Part shown: in pieces, positions 24,312 to 35,985 of the stretch
Numbering within the stretch: position 1 is the first letter of the stretch
Layout of the letters: every line of letters begins with the position of its first letter
Source: Marchantia polymorpha subsp. ruderalis
Taxonomy: Eukaryota > Streptophyta > Marchantiopsida > Marchantiales > Marchantiaceae
Length of the DNA: 64,000 nt
Direction of reading: 5' to 3'
Assembly: GCA_037833965.1 (NCBI GenBank)
Contig: AP031355.1
Coordinates: 3,187,501 to 3,251,500, forward strand
Position numbers and translations under genes: made by a program
Notes under the pieces: generated by a model
The model's input: only the letters and a program-made list of their open reading frames with translations
Told to the model about the DNA's origin: nothing
Databases searched by the model: none

Positions 24312-25830
24312 TTCGTTCGCAAGCTCTCCTCTCTGTGACGTGCCAAGCACAGGAAATGTCTGGACAAAAAATCAATTAAAAGTGGCCGACTCGCCTCAGC
24401 CACAGCGCGGATGGATCAGCCCACAAATCCGGCAACTAACGCCAACCCGTGGGAAGGATCATGCCCAACGCCTGCGCGGACGTCGGATTGGTTCACCGTG
24501 AGCACCTCGTGGGCTCCAACTCCAACTCCAACTCCATCACCCACAAAGCTCGAACGAAATTCATAATCGGCGCAATTATCTCTCCGCAGGCCTTTCCCGA
24601 AATCGGATCAAACGAGCGAGACGAGCAGAAGAGTTTCGGAATCGCTCCGCTGCGCTCGCGGCCGATCCTCGCCACCTCCAATCACATTCACGGCGCGGCG
24701 CCACGAGGACGGGCTCCCGGAATTTTTCGAATCCTGGTCGAGCTCGCTCGCGATCGTTTCTTGGGCGGACTGGTAGCCCCGTTCCATGACCGACGACCGG
24801 CTAGCGGCCATTCATCGTCGTCGCCGTGCGCCCTCCGACGCCATTCCGTTTTGTCTTATCTCGTCTCGTCCATAACGTTTCTCCATTGCTCCGCCCGCTC
24901 TCACGGCGCCTCCTCCCGTCCGACCGTCCATCCGACCGACCGACCGACCGACCGACCGACTGAGCACGTACCGCTGAAGATGGATCGAAGCCCGTCCCCC
25001 AACCACGGCCCTCCGTTTCCCAAAAGCCAAGGTCGCTACGGGACAGACCACCGCAGTCGCGACCGTCATGGTTGACCGCCTACGCGATCGACCCGTCCCC
25101 CGGGGAGCGGCCCGAACCTCGCGACCGAGCACATCCACTCCTCCGTGACTGCCCTCGGCTGACTGCGGGGAGGAGGGCAGTGCCGACGCGACGATGACAG
25201 CTGGCGTGCCTCTATTGGCGGGGACCCGGATCTGGCTCGTCCGGGCGCATTGATGGCACTGCGGATTTCTTTCTTTCTTGGTCGCTCGGGGCTCGGCCGG
25301 CGCGGCAGTCGCTGCTGGACTCGAGTTGCCCGCAGCGGGCAAGAACATTCGCCTGTCCGGCGCCCATGAGCTTCTCGGCCGCTGCGTGAATCGCGATCGC
25401 CGGCCGGTGCCGGTGCCCCAGCCGGCGCCGGGACAGTCGCCCCGTCCGGACAGGGGCTCGAGTTCTGTCTCTCTTTGGCGCCGCCCTGGAGGCCATCGGC
25501 GAGGAGTCCGACAATTCGGTGGACGTGCCCGCATGCAACAATCTGATGCGCAGGCGCCAAATCGAGATTTCGCACGCTCGCACTCGGCCACGATTTCGAT
25601 CGATCGGCCCTTCCCTTCCCTTCCCTTTCTTCATCGATGACGTCCGTCGTTTGTTCGTCGTAGTGTTCGTTCATCGATGCTCCGAACGCTCGTCGGGCTC
25701 TCGAATGCATCGCATGGGTCGGGACCGGTTTTCGAGACTTCCAACGAAGGTGGAAGAAAGTGGCGGTGGCGCGAGACGACGAGGAGGTGAAACCTTTCCT
25801 GAAGATAGAGTCTCCTGCACAACCTCTCCC
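24312..25830. other. GC-rich, CpG-rich block upstream of the TMEM144 gene
   Basis: About 1.5 kb of GC- and CpG-rich DNA in an AT-rich region. It includes a gacc tetranucleotide run near 24,930-24,960 and a ccctt run near 25,610. Long overlapping frames occur (24449-25075 +, 25591-24812 -, 25710-25066 -), but they cover the same bases in different frames, are Arg/Pro/Ser-rich as expected of GC-rich noncoding DNA, and show no domain. It may be promoter and leader sequence for the transporter gene or for an unidentified gene. Confidence 0.45.
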
Positions 25831-28308
25831 AATTAAGCATTTGGTTAAGATAACTGGTATAATATGAATTTATTGAAAGATTGTGGACGCAGTAGGAGTT
25901 AGATCTACAAGAAGTATGCATCAATTTTTTTTTCATCAATATCGTGCACAAATGATATATTCAATCGCTTTATACTTGGAGTACTTCGGTTGTTGACCGT
26001 AATAAGTCTGTAACGCTTGGGACACGAGGTCTCCACTTCGTTGGTGAAATTCCGAGTTTATTTCTTATGAGATATTCTGACACATTATCGCCTCGGGAAA
26101 TGGAGGGGTAAAGGTAAAGTACTTGTGCACAAATCCTTTGGCATACCAGGAGAGCACGGAACCGGAGAACTCAACGGGAAGAGGACAGAACGTGGATGAA
26201 AACTGTCTGTCCATCTCATCGATTCATCATCGTGTCATACATGCTCTGCTCTGATGTCTTCAAGACCTGTCATATATTGCCTCTAAATTACCCATATCGT
26301 GGTCGTTGCTTCATCACGTTTCTTCAAGCAGTGAACTTGTTATCCTCCTGAATAGAAATGGGTATTTTACACTTCATTCCCACGGTAACCTTAATGAAAG
26401 TTCATTGATTGTCATTCCATAATATCTCAAGTGAGAGGGAGGGTCCTTCCTCCTCGGCACACACACTTCCCCGAATCTGTTTACAGTAAAGTTGTAGCAT
26501 TATGAGGTACCATACATGCTCTTGGAATTTCTTTATTCTCGTGCAGTAAGTGATAACAAGAGGTTTCATATCCACCTTTAAGACTGTCGGAATAAAATAG
26601 TATTCAACGTATCAGGTCTTGGATTGAATGCGAGAGATGCATATATCCTGCCACTACAAATGAAATGTTTGATAGATTCATACAGGTGAAAGTCAAAGAT
26701 TCGCATGTTAATCTATATAGGGTAGACTAGGAAGCCCTTATGACAGTAATGCTATGATCGTACTCCTTCAGTCCCTGGGATTAAACTCACATAAGCCTAG
26801 ACTTGGCAGAAGAAGAATCCGCGAGAAGATATGTCCTCTTCATTTCTTCGTACAGTACAGGGAGAGCTTCAAAGCTGGACGGACGATGAAGGGGGTTCAC
26901 GATACAAAGGTTGGGTGGATTCTTGCAGAGATCAATCGTCTGTCTTGAGCTTGGAGTCTCGGACAGGAGCATGGTTGTGTTGTGGTTGCATGCAAGTTCA
27001 CCACCGACAACACTAGCACAAGAAGCTGACAGAATGGCAGGTTGAGATTCTGGACGAGTCTGAGTAAGTAGACTCTAGAACTCGAGTAGGCTCGCGACAA
27101 CGGTAGGACTCATGCTCTAGCGTAAGGGCTTAGGAGCAGTGGAGCATGTGATTGATTCCAAATGGCTGACTCTTTTATAAAAGAGTAGAGTGCCTTCTTG
27201 GGCACGGACTGCTGCTTGCGTGATGATTTCAAACATTAGCTAACTAACTGATACTTGGACAAAATTAGTTCTTCTCCTCTGATGAGAATCCTTTAATACA
27301 GCTGACTTTTACAATGATCCAACAAGATTGCACAATGATATACTAACCAAGTAAAGATACATTTTATATATATATATATATATATATAGAGTCCTCGAAT
27401 GTCCGAATAGAGTAAATAGATGCCCGAAGGAATTTTAGGTTCTCCTTGAAGAAAGGACGGGAATCGAAATGTGCAACCTGCCATGTGACGTTACATGTCT
27501 CCCAAATTTCGGTGCACGTAATCTTCTGCAAAATCAACTCACTAGAGTAATTGTCGAGAACATTTGTAGGAAATAATTGATCGTCAAGTGACTTTCACAG
27601 AAACTAGCATTATTGACAGCCCATTCTACTGTTTTTGTTGGCTTAACACGTTTCACAAAGTTTCACGCCTTTTCACAACAAATAACATTCAAAATATTCA
27701 GTTATCAACGGTGTTATGACGCATGAGACCATACATGAATGAGAAGTATATAATCGTACTTGCATGGTAGGCTAGCTATCTACAGGCCTCTCTGTATAGG
27801 GCGGATTCCGTTTATTCCGTATCTCAACAAAATAAGTATAATTTTCAAATCAAAATATGTAATATATTGAACTTGACCTAAACTGTAGAATTTGTCGACC
27901 ATGTAATACACCTTTGAAAGAAATGTGTGTTAATTTTGATCTCTGAATATCATTTTCCTATTTTAGCATGGAGAAATCACTCTCCACATCCTTGAAGTGT
28001 TCGAAAATGGTCAAACTAATCTTGCTAAAAACTCCATGAGTTGAAGAAATTTATTTTTGAAACTTGGAATCAGACTTTTGTGAACCAAGAACATCGATTT
28101 TGTAATGTTCTGGGTTCACTATTTTATCTATGTGCTTTTGTTTCCAAAAGAATGTGAGACTATCTTGATATTTCAGAATTAGCTGATTAATTTTTTGTGT
28201 TTTCAAAGCTACACTTTACTGAAGTAACAATGAAATAAATTACTAGAACTTGCTTGGTTGTACTCATCAGTTGTCGCCGCAAAGTTTTAGTCGAGTACTC
28301 AACTAGTT
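25831..28308. other. AT-rich spacer
   Basis: No recognisable gene. A (TA)n microsatellite spans 27366-27388. Short frames near 26,750-27,100 on both strands are antisense to each other and unsupported. Confidence 0.4.
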
Positions 28309-28520
28309 TCTCTAGTAAAGTCACCGAGATGAACAAAGAAATTGTCACAAGCAATCACGACAAAGATTTAGCTCAATATTTACTTCATATTCTCTAGTAA
28401 AATGATCTAGATCAACAAAGATATTGTAAAAAACGTTCACCCCTAAGTTTTATTTGAGTGATTCTGATAGTGTCTCTAGTAAGGACACATAGACAACAAA
28501 TATTTTTTTGTTGGAAATAC
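28309..28520. repeat. Three-copy degenerate tandem repeat, 82-bp period
   Basis: tctctagtaa recurs at 28309, 28391 and 28473, each followed by a variant of agatgaacaaagaaattgt. Spacing is exactly 82 in both steps although the copies have diverged strongly. Confidence 0.75.
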
Positions 28521-29639
28521 GGAATTTTCTGAAAACAAAATAGGGCACTTTTGTACTCAAGTTTCATATTTAAAGAGACCTGGCTACCTGTATATCCCAT
28601 ATATCCATCAAATAAATACACTTCTAATATATCATAATTGAAGTCATTATCACTACTGTGACTCTCATCCAATTTCATAGAGACCACTCCTTACAATGTC
28701 TAAACTTGCCCATCTCTTATGAAAATTTAATCTCATAAATGTACATCAACAATCTCCAATCCAAATAAACCTTTGTTGCATAATGATTCTTTGCATGAGA
28801 GGATTCGTCGTGGCAGAGCTTTTTTTGCAAATAAACATGTTGCATTTGTTTATGAAAGTGCAAATATACTCTAAATATTAGAAGATATAGAGGAATATGA
28901 ATGAATTTAGTAGGCAAATATTAGTTGTTTCTTTTTCAAAAAGCTAGAATGATGGTGAATGATTTTTAAACGTTGCAGAATCTCAATTCACATAGTCATG
29001 AGTTTGGAAGTAGTCGAGTCTTGAGATAATTTGTCTGGATTAAGGCTGGATTATCACACTCTAGGTCAACTTTGGTCCAACTCATTCTGAGATTGGCCAC
29101 AATCAAAATTGAAGAGGGGACCTAGCGTTCCCATCTACCTTCTCATAACACTAAGATAGCAGTACCAATTTGTAAATAGAGCACCACTAGCAAATGTATC
29201 AAACACATGCTACCGTGATACAAGAACAAATCTGCTGTTAGTCAATTAAGCATCATACTTTTTGCCAAAGAGGATTGCAAGGAAAGGGATGATATTGAAT
29301 GTCTTGATAAAGAACAACATGATAAATGCCGAAAAGATCATGGATATACTTGTATTAGTGGATGGATATGGAAGGGCAATCCTTCCCATCATTTGTTGAT
29401 CATACAAATCAATCACGAACTCACCTCATGGAAAGAGTAAGTCAATCTTCAAAGTGAGTGCTTCATCAAATCCACCGAGGTAGATTTAGAACATATCGAG
29501 ATTGCCACTTTGCAACAACACAATTTTGGGGAGTAGAGATACTTTTAAACCCTGAAGTATTTCAATGATAACAAAGAATTTTGAACAAATTTGTCAATAG
29601 AAAATGAGAAAGGAGAAAGCTCTCCTTCATAACAAGATA
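28521..29639. other. AT-rich sequence left of the Copia element
   Basis: Short frames only; nothing recognised. It may be further decayed repeat sequence. Confidence 0.3.
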
Positions 29640-32092
29640 AAATAGGTAGCCCCAAAACAACATAACATGATATAGAAATATGTAAGACAAAAAATACTAG
29701 AATTGTGAAAAAAATCAAACAAGTGGTGAAAAACCATGCTAATTTAATATTGTTCATAAAATACAAGATTATTCTACAAGTGATGATGACAAGAAGAAGT
29801 CAACATTTTCTTGTATAACATAGACTAACTTAGGAGCATACATAACTAATCAATAGAAAATCTATCCATATAGATATATTTTTTATCAAACATATCTAAA
29901 TCATAGAAAAGTGGTAGCAAAGATCTATCACCTTGCTTTGTGATCGAATAATCTATCACCTTAGTTGGAGAACAAATTGTGATCACATCAAACAATTTTT
30001 CAGTTGAAGACAAATTGATATTACTTGCATCTTAATGTACAAACCTCTATTTGCATTTCATCTACTCCAAACAATCTTCTATAGACTAGCAACTACTTAC
30101 TTTTGATTAATGATTGAACCCAACTGAGTTAATGCATAGATTAAGTTTGTCTATGGTGTTCAAGTCTATAGTTTATGTCAGTTTGATTTTTAAACATGTC
30201 CGTAGTATCTATCTCACATACGATATTTCTCAAATACAAGATTCCGTACTCTATCAATTTACGTATATAATGGTACTTCAATCCAATGTACTTTGTACTG
30301 AAATGAAAAAATTGATTTTTGGAAGACATAGACTTATTTCACTATCATTGTAGAGTACTATACAATCTTAATTCTTTTATATTTTTTTCAGAAAATTGAA
30401 AAATCACTTCATCGTTTTTGCCTCCAAAATTGCAACATAATCCACTTCTATTATAAAAAACGCCACACATTCTTGCAATTTCAACATCCAACTTACAACT
30501 ATAGCTTTCTACATGATTACAAAATTGAAAAAAAAATTTAACTATTCAAATCACCATCAAGGTCTTCATCAATAAAACCTTCTAGATCCACATGGCTTTT
30601 CTTTTCTTCTTGAAACACAATGTCATTCTTGAAGTGTCTTTTAAGTATCTTAGCTCTGATTTCACCACCCTTTATGCAATATCAAAATTTGGCATGTAAC
30701 GATTCACTATTTTCAGTGCATGAGCTATGTCGCGTTTGATGCATACTATGTCATACATGATATTGCAAATTGCCAAGAAATATGGCATAGTCACCATGTA
30801 GATTTGCTACTCCTCCGTCATTGATGATTGACACTTCGACAACTTGAGTTGTACTTCAATGGTACGATTCTTGATTTAACATCTTGCACTTGAAATAGAT
30901 CCAACATTTTGTTGATGTACTTGTCTTGTGACAAGATTAAAGTACTTGTAACTCAATTTCAAGAAACGCATATGTTTAGAATTTGATTTGCTAGATCCAA
31001 ATCTATCATCTCAAACTCTTGTGCTAATTGACAATTTAACATAATGATTTTTTTCATGTTTGCACCTGAAATGAATATTTCATTGATATACAAAAGTCTT
31101 ATAACATAAAAGAAATCACATTCTTTGAACTAGCAATAGTAATCCATGTCTACTCGTTTGAACGCAAGTGAACTGTACAAGTACGTTTCGTAAAACTGCG
31201 AGACTGTTCATAAATTTGCTAAAATCTTTATAAAATATTGTCACGGAGCTTGTTTTAAATTGCATGGATTTTTATTTAATTTGCACCTAAGATTCTTTTA
31301 TTACTGATTTTTTAACTTCATATAGATTTTCAACTCCAAATGTATGTGAACAAAAGCCGTCTTCACATCAAGTTGTTCCATGTACAAATTATCAGCTGCC
31401 ACAATACAAAAAGTATTTCGAATGATTGTGGATTGAAATCTTCTTTATCATTGATTGTGTCTTTTTCTTCAAGCATTTTTTCTTTTAGACAGCTCAAAAT
31501 TCTAAGGTCATCGAGGAACTTCGATTGATAGAATAAGATGTTGTGTTGATTTCCTCTGTCCAAAACATCTTTGAAAGATCTGCGTGCTGGTTGAGACTTT
31601 AGCCTTTCTCTTAGCAATTCCATTTTGTTGTGGTTCATTGAATACTGTTTGCATCAGCTTAACTCCATGCTCCACACAATGCATCTTAAAGTTGGCTCCA
31701 TCATAGTCCAATTCCAAGCACTTTAGCTTTTGATCAATCTCATTTTTGACCTCTGTCTTTCACTTCAAATTTGTGTTTGAAAAAGTATATCCATATTTTG
31801 CGAGTAAAATTGAGTTGATAAACATGACATAGTACCTCAAGATTCTTTGAAATTAGACAGTTCATCGTCCCACATGTCAATGTGCAAGAGTTTTAATCTA
31901 TTATTCTTACTCTTTTGCTCGACTTTTGAAAAACTAATACGCTTCTGTTTGCAGAGCACTCAATCTTCATAAAAGTAGGTCCAATCGATTTGATAGCTAG
32001 TAACAACACTTTTGATGCTAAAATCTTCAAGCCTATATTACTCATGTGTCTCAAACTCTTTTTCCACAATATTTGATTAGTCTTAGCCGTCA

Positions 32093-32152
32093 CAATTATT
32101 ATCAAGTCTACAATACTATCAATTGATAGTATTGTAGACTTGATAATAATTG
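32093..32152. repeat. Perfect 60-bp palindrome inside the Copia remnant
   Basis: The 30-bp left arm (caattattatcaagtctaca onward, 32093-32122) is followed without a spacer by its exact reverse complement (32123-32152). The centre is caattg. It lies between the protease and GAG-pre-integrase remnants. Confidence 0.95.
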
Positions 32153-33310
32153 GATGGTATTTTATGAAAAATGCACTTTATACACAACATAAAATGCATT
32201 CGTCTTGGTGCCTTGTGCTACAACTATAGCTTTTTTCATTATTCTCCAAGAATCATTCCAAAGATGGCCTTATATCCCTCATCATCCAATTAACCATGAG
32301 ATTATAACTTTGTCTTCTACCCAAAAATGTAGCGAAACATCATGCAATGTACATCTATAATCATTACTCGACTTAATATGAATATCATCATTGCTTGTAA
32401 TCTATAAAGGTTTATTATGGGCAAAAAAAAATTCCATATTTTCCATTGAAAGAGGTAGAATGAACAGAAGTACCTGAATCCAAGATTCAAGATTGGATTT
32501 GAGTGTCAACACATGAGAGTAGAGCATACTTTGAGTTCTTCTTGGTTGTTGCATTCACCAAGTTGGACTCGTCTCTGTCCTTCTTTGACTTTTTAGTTGC
32601 ATTACATTCATGCTTCAAGTAATATTTTTGTCACAATTCCTACACTCTGCCTCACCTTTGATTCAAGATTTACTTCATCCTCTCCACTTGGATCTACCTC
32701 GGATCTCATCATTTGAAAGTTCCTCACTATTTGCTAATTATGCGATCACGAACATATTCGAGTATCATCTTCTCTTGATCCGAGATCACCTTCACAGATT
32801 TGGCTAGCCGTATGGCATAAAGATCAATAAGCAATCTGCGAGCAACTCATCATTTAAGGAATTAATCAAACGGCTTCAGTTGGTTCAAGATATGATTAAA
32901 CTCCATGTTGGCTACATACTCCGTCACAAAAGCATACTTGACTATATCAAGTTGAAATAGTCGTTGTAGAAGGTAAATATGGTTAAACTCGAGTACTTTT
33001 CAAACAAGTCAAACAATCTCTTGATGAATTGTTTCATTGTCGACATGTGAAGTCACATCCATGGATACGATATTGAGAATGAGACCAAGTACACAGCAAT
33101 CTAGCTTATTCCATACCTTTTTATCATGGTGTCAGGTTTGTTTTCTAACATCTCATCCTTTAATTCTTTGGAATATAACGTATCGATCATATGTACATTT
33201 CAATAAACAAAATGTTTGTCATCAAAACATCAAATACCTCTCTTTCTCAAGCAACACTTTTTCCTTCACAAATGTTCAGTTTGAATTTCACATAACTTCC
33301 TTGTAACTTG

Positions 33311-33322
33311 GCTCTAATACCA
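33311..33322 (-). other. Copia primer-binding site
   Basis: The minus strand reads TGGTATTAGAGC, one change from the usual plant Copia site TGGTATCAGAGC, which pairs with the initiator methionine tRNA. The adjoining LTR would begin at the tg of 33325. Confidence 0.8.
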
Positions 33323-33422
33323 TTTGTAAAGTCTAGGTAGCCGCAAAATAATACAACACAATATTGCGGTGAGCAAGAGGGATTATACAACACCAGAATT
33401 GTTCTAAAAAATCCTGGTTTTT

Positions 33423-33670
33423 CCACAATAGTAATATTTAACCTATTCTCTTCGTCATCTCAGTATCGTGTTATGTTATTCTTCGGATACCTCGACTTCA
33501 CACTTCATCCAAAATTGAAATGAGAACGAACATTTGATGATACTTTTTCCACAATGTTAATCTTTTATGTACTCTCTCTTCCTCATCTCGATATCGTGTT
33601 ATGTTATTGTTGGGATAACTCTTTACATTTCATCCAAAATTGAAATGAGAACTATCATTTGATGATGAGT
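33423..33670. repeat. Tandem pair of about 126 bp, probably within the right LTR
   Basis: ccacaat at 33423 and 33549 begin two diverged copies that share tatcgtgttatgttattctt-like and catccaaaattgaaatgaga blocks and catttgatgat. Confidence 0.85.
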
Positions 33671-34258
33671 ATAGAGAAAAAAACGAAATGTTGATTACAT
33701 TCCGACAATTAAGGTCAAAGATAGAAGAAGATATCATCCTGAACTACAAGGTCTATACTAGTTGCACATTGAAATACACAGAGTTAATGTAAGTGATTGA
33801 ACTACGGGAGTAAATTTTTACAGACAACTTTTACCGGATTTGTTATACCTGTAGAAGTTCAAGCACATATAAAACGCAGCCTAATCTCTATCAGGTCACA
33901 AAAGGAAACAAGAATGCCTAAGGAAATAAGACTCACTGCAACAACAAAAAATGAGACTACGGTTGCGATAGATTGCAAGAGATATATTCATGAGACTACG
34001 ATTGCAAGAACAGACTTCTGTAAAAGTAAGGGACAGCTAGACATCCCAGAACATCGTATGCTTTTCCAGTGAATATGAGATCATCGACAATGACCAGCAA
34101 CAACAAGAAGAACCCGATGTCCCAAAAGAAAGGGGTTCAACGATAGGAGGCCAGCAAGAGCACAAGCAAAATTGAGCGAAAACTCCATCAGAATTCACAT
34201 AACGACCTCTCATTATTGCCGATAGTCTCCCTCGGTCGAAAGCAAGGACAGATCGTTT
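33671..34258. other. Spacer between Copia remnant and palindromes
   Basis: Contains a 91-codon plus-strand frame (33797-34072) without a recognisable domain. Probably decayed transposon sequence. Confidence 0.3.
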
Positions 34259-34324
34259 CGAAAGAGAGATGAATCATCTCTCTTTCGCTATGCAAGCAAT
34301 GATCATCTCAGATGATCATTGCTT
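34259..34324. repeat. Two adjacent perfect palindromes
   Basis: 34259-34287 has 14-bp perfect arms (cgaaagagagatga) around one base. 34294-34324 has 15-bp perfect arms (aagcaatgatcatct) around one base. They are separated by only six bases. Confidence 0.95.
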
Positions 34325-34859
34325 CTTGGAATATCTAAGGAATCAGTATAAAGGAAGAATGCCAAAGTTCAAGGAATGTTATTGTTTTATTTGGTGCCCT
34401 AGCTTCAGTTACAATATCAAGAGTTATATGGAAACACCTTGTCTTATTGAAATCAAATAGCTCGAACTGATTGTCATGTGGTAGACTATACAAACATCGG
34501 ACGACGATACAGGCAACAGACTGACGGCTGCTTTAGGGACGTCAAGATAAAAAATGATTTCTTGCGGAACAAAAATTAATGGATGAGTCGCTTAGTAATT
34601 ACCAGAAACTCCATGCGGCGTGACAGGTCTCGTTAACATTCATCACTCTATGATAAACAATGATAAAAAAAGTAATCACTGTGGATGTTAAAAAATCTCT
34701 CAGTCAGCAAAATAAAAGATGCAAGGAAGTGTAGAGAGCTACACAAGAGGCAAAAAGCAATGAGAAAACGCTCACGCGAACGAGTCAGCACAATATACAT
34801 ATATATATATAACATATGAAAAGCGTAGAATTTTTATATTATCGCTTAACTGGCGGCTT

Positions 34860-35643
34860 CCAAGGTGAAAAAATGTGGGAGGAAGGACAACTTATACCAT
34901 ATGAACTGATCCGACATATCAAAGACTCATATAATGCAGGGTCGAAGCTATTACCAAATATAGAGCCGATTCAATCAACTTTATGGAAATACTGAATGAG
35001 ATGACGGTCAAGCATTACAATATCTATAGAAGGAAGAAATGAAGTAATTGGTACAATTGATGCACATTTCTTTTAACAAACCAGCCGCCTCTAACAAACT
35101 AAGGAAGAAAGGAAGTTCGACTTTCATTCTATTGAGCTGACACAAGCAGTAGTTACATGAGCTGCATCAACAGTTATGCTAGATGGAACGTTCACTCCGT
35201 ATATACTAATATACGTGCCATGGTGACAACGCCAGGATATTTCGATATATAGGGGAGTCACACAAGTGTGCGTATTGGCAATTACTGTTTTTGCCATAGC
35301 GTCGCTGTCCTTAATGCAACTGGTGTATGAGAGGGGAGCGGCTAGTAAACTAAGAGACTTTCAAATAAGTGGCACAGAAATTCTTCAAAACCAGTTATTT
35401 GCTGATGACATGGGAGTGTTGATAACCAGACCAGCACCTTGTAATCATTTCAAAGTTTACAGCATGGTAGAAGAGTGTAAAATTTTTTATGGAGCCCGCT
35501 TCTACATTATAAAATCTACGAAAATTCCTGTTGGTTTACATAGTAATTTTCTTCATTTAGGTTTTCTTTCACTGCGAAATATGCACAATATGTCATGCCC
35601 ATCCACTTCTATACTCATATCTACCTTGGACACGAAACCGTAG
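34860..35643 (+). mobile_element. Non-LTR retrotransposon (LINE) reverse-transcriptase remnant
   Basis: The plus strand carries recognisable plant LINE reverse-transcriptase sequence. LDGTFTPYIL at 35176 corresponds to the usual LNG-x-PSP-F segment. A frame from 35266 reads ITVFAIASLSLMQLVYERGA, then LRDFQISGTEILQNQLFADDMGV with the catalytic FADD box at 35398, then GARFYIIKSTKIPVG, which matches the GARLN-KS segment. Stops and shifts interrupt the frame before and after. The 5' and 3' ends of the element are not defined; 34,860 is a soft left limit. Confidence 0.75.
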
Positions 35644-35769
35644 CAAAGAACAACGACATACTTCATTTTGGGAAAATGTAGTTCGGATGAAAAGGGCTCT
35701 TGCAGTCAAGTGACAGATTTTACAAGTACCATAGGTTACAGGTACTCTCAATCAAAAGGACTAAACAAA

Positions 35770-35985
35770 ACATATTTCTAGTGATAAAAGATGTGGAAAA
35801 ATACTCAACTTAAGTCTCTTTGAGTCTTAAGACTCAAAGAGAGTATAATGCTTGCGAAGGAATTCATGATATTCTTGACACTATAAGTCTCGAAAATCTC
35901 ATGAAATTCTTTGCAAGCATTATGCACTCTTTGAATATCAGGTTGAGGATTTTTCCATATGTTTTACCACTTGAAATCTGACATG
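35770..35985. repeat. Long imperfect inverted repeat (foldback) of about 215 bp
   Basis: Left-arm pieces catatttctagtgataaaag, tgtggaaaaatactcaac and ataatgcttgcgaaggaatt match, in reverse complement, right-arm pieces ending near 35,985. Arms are about 100 bp and the loop about 20 nt. Inside the left arm, 35816-35841 is a separate perfect 26-bp palindrome (arm ctctttgagtctt) which the right arm lacks. Confidence 0.85.

Larger units (their letters stand above)
29640..33670 (-). mobile_element. Decayed Ty1/Copia LTR retrotransposon
   Basis: Read leftward on the minus strand, the element's parts occur in Copia order, all broken by stops and shifts. They are: a primer-binding site at 33322-33311; a Gag zinc-knuckle remnant near 32652-32590 (CRNCDKN, then KHECNATKKSKK); a protease motif WILDSGTS near 32,490; GAG-pre-integrase near 32,060 (LRHMSNIGLKILASK); an integrase remnant near 31,650 (PQQNGIAKRK); reverse transcriptase from 31381 (MEQLDVKTAFVH) through KLNKS/LKQAP-like and YINEIF remnants; RDIAHA at about 30,740; and an RNase H remnant near 30,450. 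Likely LTR pieces share taggtagcc(c/g)caaaa at 29,645 and 33,335 and an agaattgt block. The outer boundaries are approximate. It cannot encode functional proteins. Confidence 0.85.

Noticed and set aside
24812..25710. 259- and 214-codon minus-strand frames in the GC-rich block
   Set aside because: They overlap each other in different frames, are Arg/Pro/Ser low complexity and have no recognisable domain; GC-rich DNA lacks stops by chance.
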